From Streptomyces sp. BV286 (GTDB taxonomy: Bacteria; Actinomycetota; Actinomycetes; Streptomycetales; Streptomycetaceae): a DNA stretch of 51,221 nucleotides. The notes under the pieces are model-generated. The model ran no database searches, was not told the DNA's origin, and was given only the letters and a program-made list of their open reading frames with translations. The stretch spans positions 1 through 51,221 of the forward strand of contig NZ_JAHRIB010000039.1 of assembly GCF_019090165.1 (NCBI RefSeq). Reading direction: 5' to 3'. The position numbers and the translations under genes are program-made. The stretch's first letter is position 1; every line of letters starts with the position of its first letter. Of the stretch, positions 48,484 through 51,221 are shown one piece after another.

Positions 48484-48675
48484 ATGACGTACGACCGGCT
48501 GGTGTGCGCGAACTGCGCCGCGCCCGTGAACGAAGGCCGCTGCCCCGTCTGCCGCGCGAACCGCGCGCGACTGCAGCAGGAGGGCCCCTTCGGAGGCCTC
48601 AACCCCATGGCGCTGATCGCGCTGCTCGCCGTGCTGATCGCGGCGGTCGCCCTGCTGGCCCACCAGACCGCGTAG
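48484..48675 (+). CDS. Small four-cysteine zinc-ribbon tail-anchored protein
   Basis: A 63-residue protein. The N-terminal half carries CANC-x8-CPVC, a rubredoxin-like zinc ribbon (Cys at 8, 11, 20, 23). The C-terminal half is a single hydrophobic helix (about 42-58, [19 protein letters not shown]), so it is probably tail-anchored with the ribbon inside the cell. AAGGAGG lies eight bases before ATG 48484. It is divergent from ftsE. A thiol-redox sensing or membrane-recruitment role fits the cysteines and the SigR-like promoter, but that is inference. Similar mini-proteins recur in Streptomyces. Confidence 0.8.
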   Translation: MTYDRLVCANCAAPVNEGRCPVCRANRARLQQEGPFGGLNPMALIALLAVLIAAVALLAHQTA

Positions 48676-48765
48676 GGGACCCGCGCCTCAGAGGGTGACG
48701 GGCACGGCCCGGACACGACGAGGGCGCACAGGAGACGGACACCACAGACAGACGGACAGGCATGA

Positions 48766-48802
48766 GAGAAGGGCCCGGAGCCGATGGCTCCGGGCCCTTC
48801 TC
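48766..48802. terminator. Bidirectional terminator hairpin
   Basis: A perfect 17-bp stem (48766-48782 with 48786-48802) with a three-base loop between the converging zinc-ribbon mini-gene and the LAETG protein gene. Confidence 0.88.
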
Positions 48803-48845
48803 GCGTCCTCATGTGCTCTCACACCCGGGCCGCCCGCGAGCTGCG

Positions 48846-49454
48846 TCAGGCAGCGGCGCCGCGGCCGTTCATGAGGCGGGGCAGCATACGGAAGCCGATG
48901 CCGCCGGCGATCATCGTGGCGGCGCCGATCAGCAGGAACGTGACGTTCTCGGCGGCGCCGGTCTCGGCCAGCTCGCCGCCGGTGCCCTGGGCGGAGGTGT
49001 CCGAACCGGTGTCGGTCAGGCTCTCCTTGCCCGCACCCTGCTCGACGGGCTTGGAGCCGCCGTCGGGGTCGGTGTCGTTGCCGCCGCCGTTGCCGCCGTT
49101 GCCACCGCCGTTGCCGGGACTGGTCGGCTCGTCGGTGGGCTCGTCGGTCGGCTCCTCGGTGGGCTCGGTGGGCTCCTCCGTGGGCTCGGTCGGCTCGGTG
49201 GTGGGCGGGTCCGTCGGGATCACCGTCGGCTCTTCGGTCGGCTCGGTGGGAGTCGGGGCCGGGGTCGTCGGGTCCTCGACACCGATGCCGACGCCGACAC
49301 CGCTCTCGTCGACGCTGGCGCCGACGTTCAGGCCGCCCACGTTGACACCGACATCGAGCGCCGAAGCGGCACCGGCGGCCGTCAGCGAGGCACCGCCGGC
49401 GATCACCGCGCCGGCGACTATCCGCGCGATCCGGATCCGGGTCTTCTTGGTCAT
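48846..49454 (-). CDS. LAETG-type sortase substrate, wall-anchored protein
   Basis: A 202-residue exported protein. The signal peptide ends near SALA (residue 33). The mature N-terminus is Gly/Val-rich (DVGVNVGGLNVGASVDESGVGVGIGV), then a wall-spanning stalk of Pro/Thr/Glu repeats, then a Gly/Asn linker. It ends with the sorting signal LAETG, a hydrophobic helix and a basic tail (RLMNGRG). LAxTG is the class E sortase motif of Streptomyces that anchors chaplins. No sortase gene is in view. ATG 49454 is used. It is downstream of prfB on the same strand but probably a separate unit. Confidence 0.88.
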   Translation of the reverse strand: MTKKTRIRIARIVAGAVIAGGASLTAAGAASALDVGVNVGGLNVGASVDESGVGVGIGVEDPTTPAPTPTEPTEEPTVIPTDPPTTEPTEPTEEPTEPTEEPTDEPTDEPTSPGNGGGNGGNGGGNDTDPDGGSKPVEQGAGKESLTDTGSDTSAQGTGGELAETGAAENVTFLLIGAATMIAGGIGFRMLPRLMNGRGAAA

Positions 49455-49760
49455 CTGGTTGCTACCCCCAGTAGCTCATCGTCAGTGGTGCAGCGTCCGG
49501 GGCAGCGTCGTCGGGGATGGCTCAGTGGAAGCTCCCGGTTTCACATGCGCCCCAGAAATACGCATGCCACGCGTTACCATTCCCACTTTTCAAAGCAACG
49601 TCAAGGTCGTTGCGACCGCGATGTCCAGATCACGCTCTTTTGACCGGTGCAGCGACTTGTGAGTGTGACGTAAAACCCAGACATCGCCCTACACAAAGGG
49701 CAACTGCCGTCCGATGGACTGCAGTTGCCCTGTCGACAAAGCGATGTGCGCAAATGTCGC
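49455..49760. other. Intergenic region between prfB and LAETG gene
   Basis: About 306 bp, less GC-rich than average. It contains the prfB terminator at 49697-49731 and must contain the promoter of the LAETG gene. No further element was recognised. Confidence 0.5.
49697..49731. terminator. prfB terminator hairpin
   Basis: An 11-bp perfect stem (49697-49707 with 49721-49731) with a 13-base loop, 30 bp after the prfB stop on the minus strand. Confidence 0.75.
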
Positions 49761-50867
49761 TTACTTCTCCTGCTGCTTGCGCCAGCGAATTCCGGCCTCG
49801 AGGAATCCGTCGATCTCACCGTTGAAAACGGCCTCGGGGTTTCCGACTTCGCACTCGGTGCGCAGGTCCTTGACCATCTGGTACGGGTGCAGGACGTACG
49901 AACGCATCTGGTTGCCCCAGGAGTTGCCGCCGTCGCCCTTGAGCGCGTCCATCGCGGCCTGCTCCTCCTGGCGGCGCCGCTCCAGCAGCTTGGCCTGGAG
50001 CACGTTCATCGCGGACGCCTTGTTCTGGATCTGCGACCGCTCGTTCTGGCAGGACACGACGATGCCGGTGGGGAGGTGGGTCAGCCGCACCGCGGAGTCG
50101 GTCGTGTTGACGCCCTGGCCGCCGGGGCCGGACGAGCGGTACACGTCCACCCGCAGCTCGGACTCGTCGATCTCGATGTGGTCGGTCTGCTCCACGACGG
50201 GCAGCACCTCCACACCGGCGAACGACGTCTGCCGGCGTCCCTGGTTGTCGAAAGGCGAGATGCGCACCAGCCGGTGCGTGCCCTGCTCGACCGAGAGCGT
50301 CCCGTACGCGTACGGGACCTGGACGGCGAAGGTGGTCGACTTGATGCCGGCCTCCTCCGCGTACGAGGTCTCGTAGATCTCCGTCTTGTACCCGTGCTGC
50401 TCGGCCCACCGCAGGTACATCCGCTGGAGCTTCTCGGCGAAGTCCGCGGCGTCCACGCCACCGGCCTCGGCACGGATGTTGACGAGGGCCTCGCGGGAGT
50501 CGTACTCGCCGGAGAGCAGCGTGCGGACCTCCATCTCGTCCAGCGCCTTCTTGACGGCGACGAGCTCGGTCTCGGCCTCGGCACGGGTGTCCGGGTCGTC
50601 CTCCTCCTCGGCCATCTCGAAGAGCACACTGAGATCGTCGATGCGCCCGCGGAGCGCCTCGGCCTTGCGCACCTCCGCCTGGAGGTGACTCAGCTTGCTG
50701 GTGATCTTCTGCGCTGCTTCGGGGTCGTCCCACAGGGACGGTGCCGCCGCCTGCTCCTCGAGCGCGGCGATGTCCGCCCTCAGCCTGTCGAGGTCCAGGA
50801 CGGCCTCGATCGACTCCATGGTCGAGGAGAGGGACTTGAGCTCTTCGGATACATCGACGACTGCCAC
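49761..50867 (-). CDS. prfB: Peptide chain release factor 2
   Basis: A 368-residue class I release factor that reads UGA and UAA. The codon-recognition tripeptide SPF (about 204-206, in RISPFDNQ) identifies RF2 rather than RF1, and the GGQ peptidyl-hydrolysis motif sits near 249-251 ([10 protein letters not shown]), positions close to E. coli RF2. GTG 50867 begins the normal N-terminus. The frame is continuous, so the autoregulatory +1 frameshift of many prfB genes is absent, as known for actinobacteria. Confidence 0.97.
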   Translation of the reverse strand: MAVVDVSEELKSLSSTMESIEAVLDLDRLRADIAALEEQAAAPSLWDDPEAAQKITSKLSHLQAEVRKAEALRGRIDDLSVLFEMAEEEDDPDTRAEAETELVAVKKALDEMEVRTLLSGEYDSREALVNIRAEAGGVDAADFAEKLQRMYLRWAEQHGYKTEIYETSYAEEAGIKSTTFAVQVPYAYGTLSVEQGTHRLVRISPFDNQGRRQTSFAGVEVLPVVEQTDHIEIDESELRVDVYRSSGPGGQGVNTTDSAVRLTHLPTGIVVSCQNERSQIQNKASAMNVLQAKLLERRRQEEQAAMDALKGDGGNSWGNQMRSYVLHPYQMVKDLRTECEVGNPEAVFNGEIDGFLEAGIRWRKQQEK

Positions 50868-50974
50868 GCCCCCCAGCGTAACGGCTCCGCCAAGTGAGGT
50901 CGGCCGGAGTGGGGGGAGCCCTCTCGTACCGGCCTTCTCCGGGGTTGTGGCCCCGGGATTGCGGCTTCGCCCCG

Positions 50975-51008
50975 GCCGGCCCCGTCCTCGGACACCGGAC
51001 GGGCCGGC
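50975..51008. terminator. Terminator hairpin of the right-edge gene
   Basis: Arms 50975-50987 and 50997-51008 pair over 12 bp with one bulged C, 75 bp beyond the stop of the right-edge minus-strand gene and upstream of prfB. Confidence 0.6.
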
Positions 51009-51082
51009 GCCCAGCCCTTCGGGCGCTCAGGGAGCGGGTCGGCGCTCAGCCCTTCAGCGGGCGGCGGGGTCGGCCCGTTCGC

Positions 51083-51221
51083 TCACGGTGCGGCCGGTGC
51101 CGAGGTCTCCGTGTCCTGGGGGGTCGCGCCGGCGTCGTCCCCCGACGTGGCGAGCCAGGCGCCACCCCCTATGGCGGCGACGAGGGCGACCCCGGCCACC
51201 CCCAGCGTGATCCGCCGGCGC
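51083..51221 (-). CDS. C-terminal end of a membrane protein (cut by window edge)
   Basis: The minus strand shows 45 residues before the TGA at 51083-51085: an Arg-rich RRRITLG start, a hydrophobic helix GVAGVALVAAIGGGAWLAT and a short polar tail TSGDDAGATPQDTETSAPAAP. The protein therefore ends with a membrane helix and a small extracellular tail. In S. coelicolor a serine/threonine kinase gene lies near this spot (remembered), which would fit only loosely. The domain bearing the function is outside the window, so no family is assigned. Confidence 0.55.
   Translation of the reverse strand, partial: RRRITLGVAGVALVAAIGGGAWLATSGDDAGATPQDTETSAPAAP

Noticed and set aside
49761..50867. Possible programmed frameshift in prfB
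   Set aside because: The reading frame is continuous from GTG to stop with no in-frame UGA near codon 25.

Overview
The window reads as a Streptomyces-type actinomycete chromosome. It is GC-rich throughout, uses many GTG and occasional TTG starts with strong GGAGG-type ribosome binding sites, and has long perfect hairpins instead of U-tract terminators. Family content and gene order match, from memory, the S. coelicolor block SCO2946-SCO2973: sugar-binding protein, DUF3039, YqgE, murA, HU, malic enzyme, HelD, an anti-sigma/ECF sigma pair, nnaR, narK, acyltransferase, matB, matA, dacB, ssrA, smpB, S41 protease, ftsX, ftsE, prfB. This core carries about three inserted accessory stretches.

Layout. 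1-1531: 5' part of a sugar ABC operon (permease start and substrate-binding lipoprotein) with two dyads in its leader. 1913-7201: housekeeping genes (DUF3039, YqgE, murA, hupA, malic enzyme). 7202-11090: HelD-like helicase behind a translationally coupled ECF sigma/zinc anti-sigma pair. 11233-16719: CGNR protein, DUF1772 protein, nitrate regulator NnaR and nitrate transporter NarK, and a proline-rich-tailed membrane protein. 16720-25178, accessory: TetR remnant, an ATP-binding/XRE-DUF5753/DUF397 module around a palindromic divergent promoter, then a minus-strand run of seven genes that looks like a type VII secretion (WXG100) substrate locus. 25179-30153: mat operon (matA, matB, acyltransferase) for a PNAG-like surface polysaccharide. 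30312-32737: LysR regulator divergent from an MFS transporter. 32806-42303, accessory: sugar operon with a textbook promoter, tandem LacI operators, SBP, two permeases, alpha-xylosidase (GH31), LacI repressor and secreted GH3 enzyme, probably for xylose-containing oligosaccharides. 42377-51221: core again (PBP4-type carboxypeptidase, tmRNA, smpB, S41 protease, ftsX, ftsE, a small zinc-ribbon membrane protein with a SigR-like promoter, a LAETG sortase substrate, prfB, and the C-terminal end of a membrane protein).

The strongest leads are: (1) the type VII-like locus, with a bldA-type TTA codon at codon 5 of its WXG100-like gene and a WXG protein lacking a recognisable toxin domain; (2) the fully readable LacI-controlled operon, with a nine-codon mini-cistron linking its two permeases by two ATGA overlaps; (3) an acyltransferase ATGA-coupled to the polysaccharide synthase MatB; (4) a GGGAAC-N18-GTT promoter in front of a four-cysteine mini-protein; (5) palindromes between the XRE and ATP-binding genes. 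No tRNA, rRNA, CRISPR array, insertion sequence or prophage was seen. Gene symbols and SCO correspondences come from memory, not from a search.
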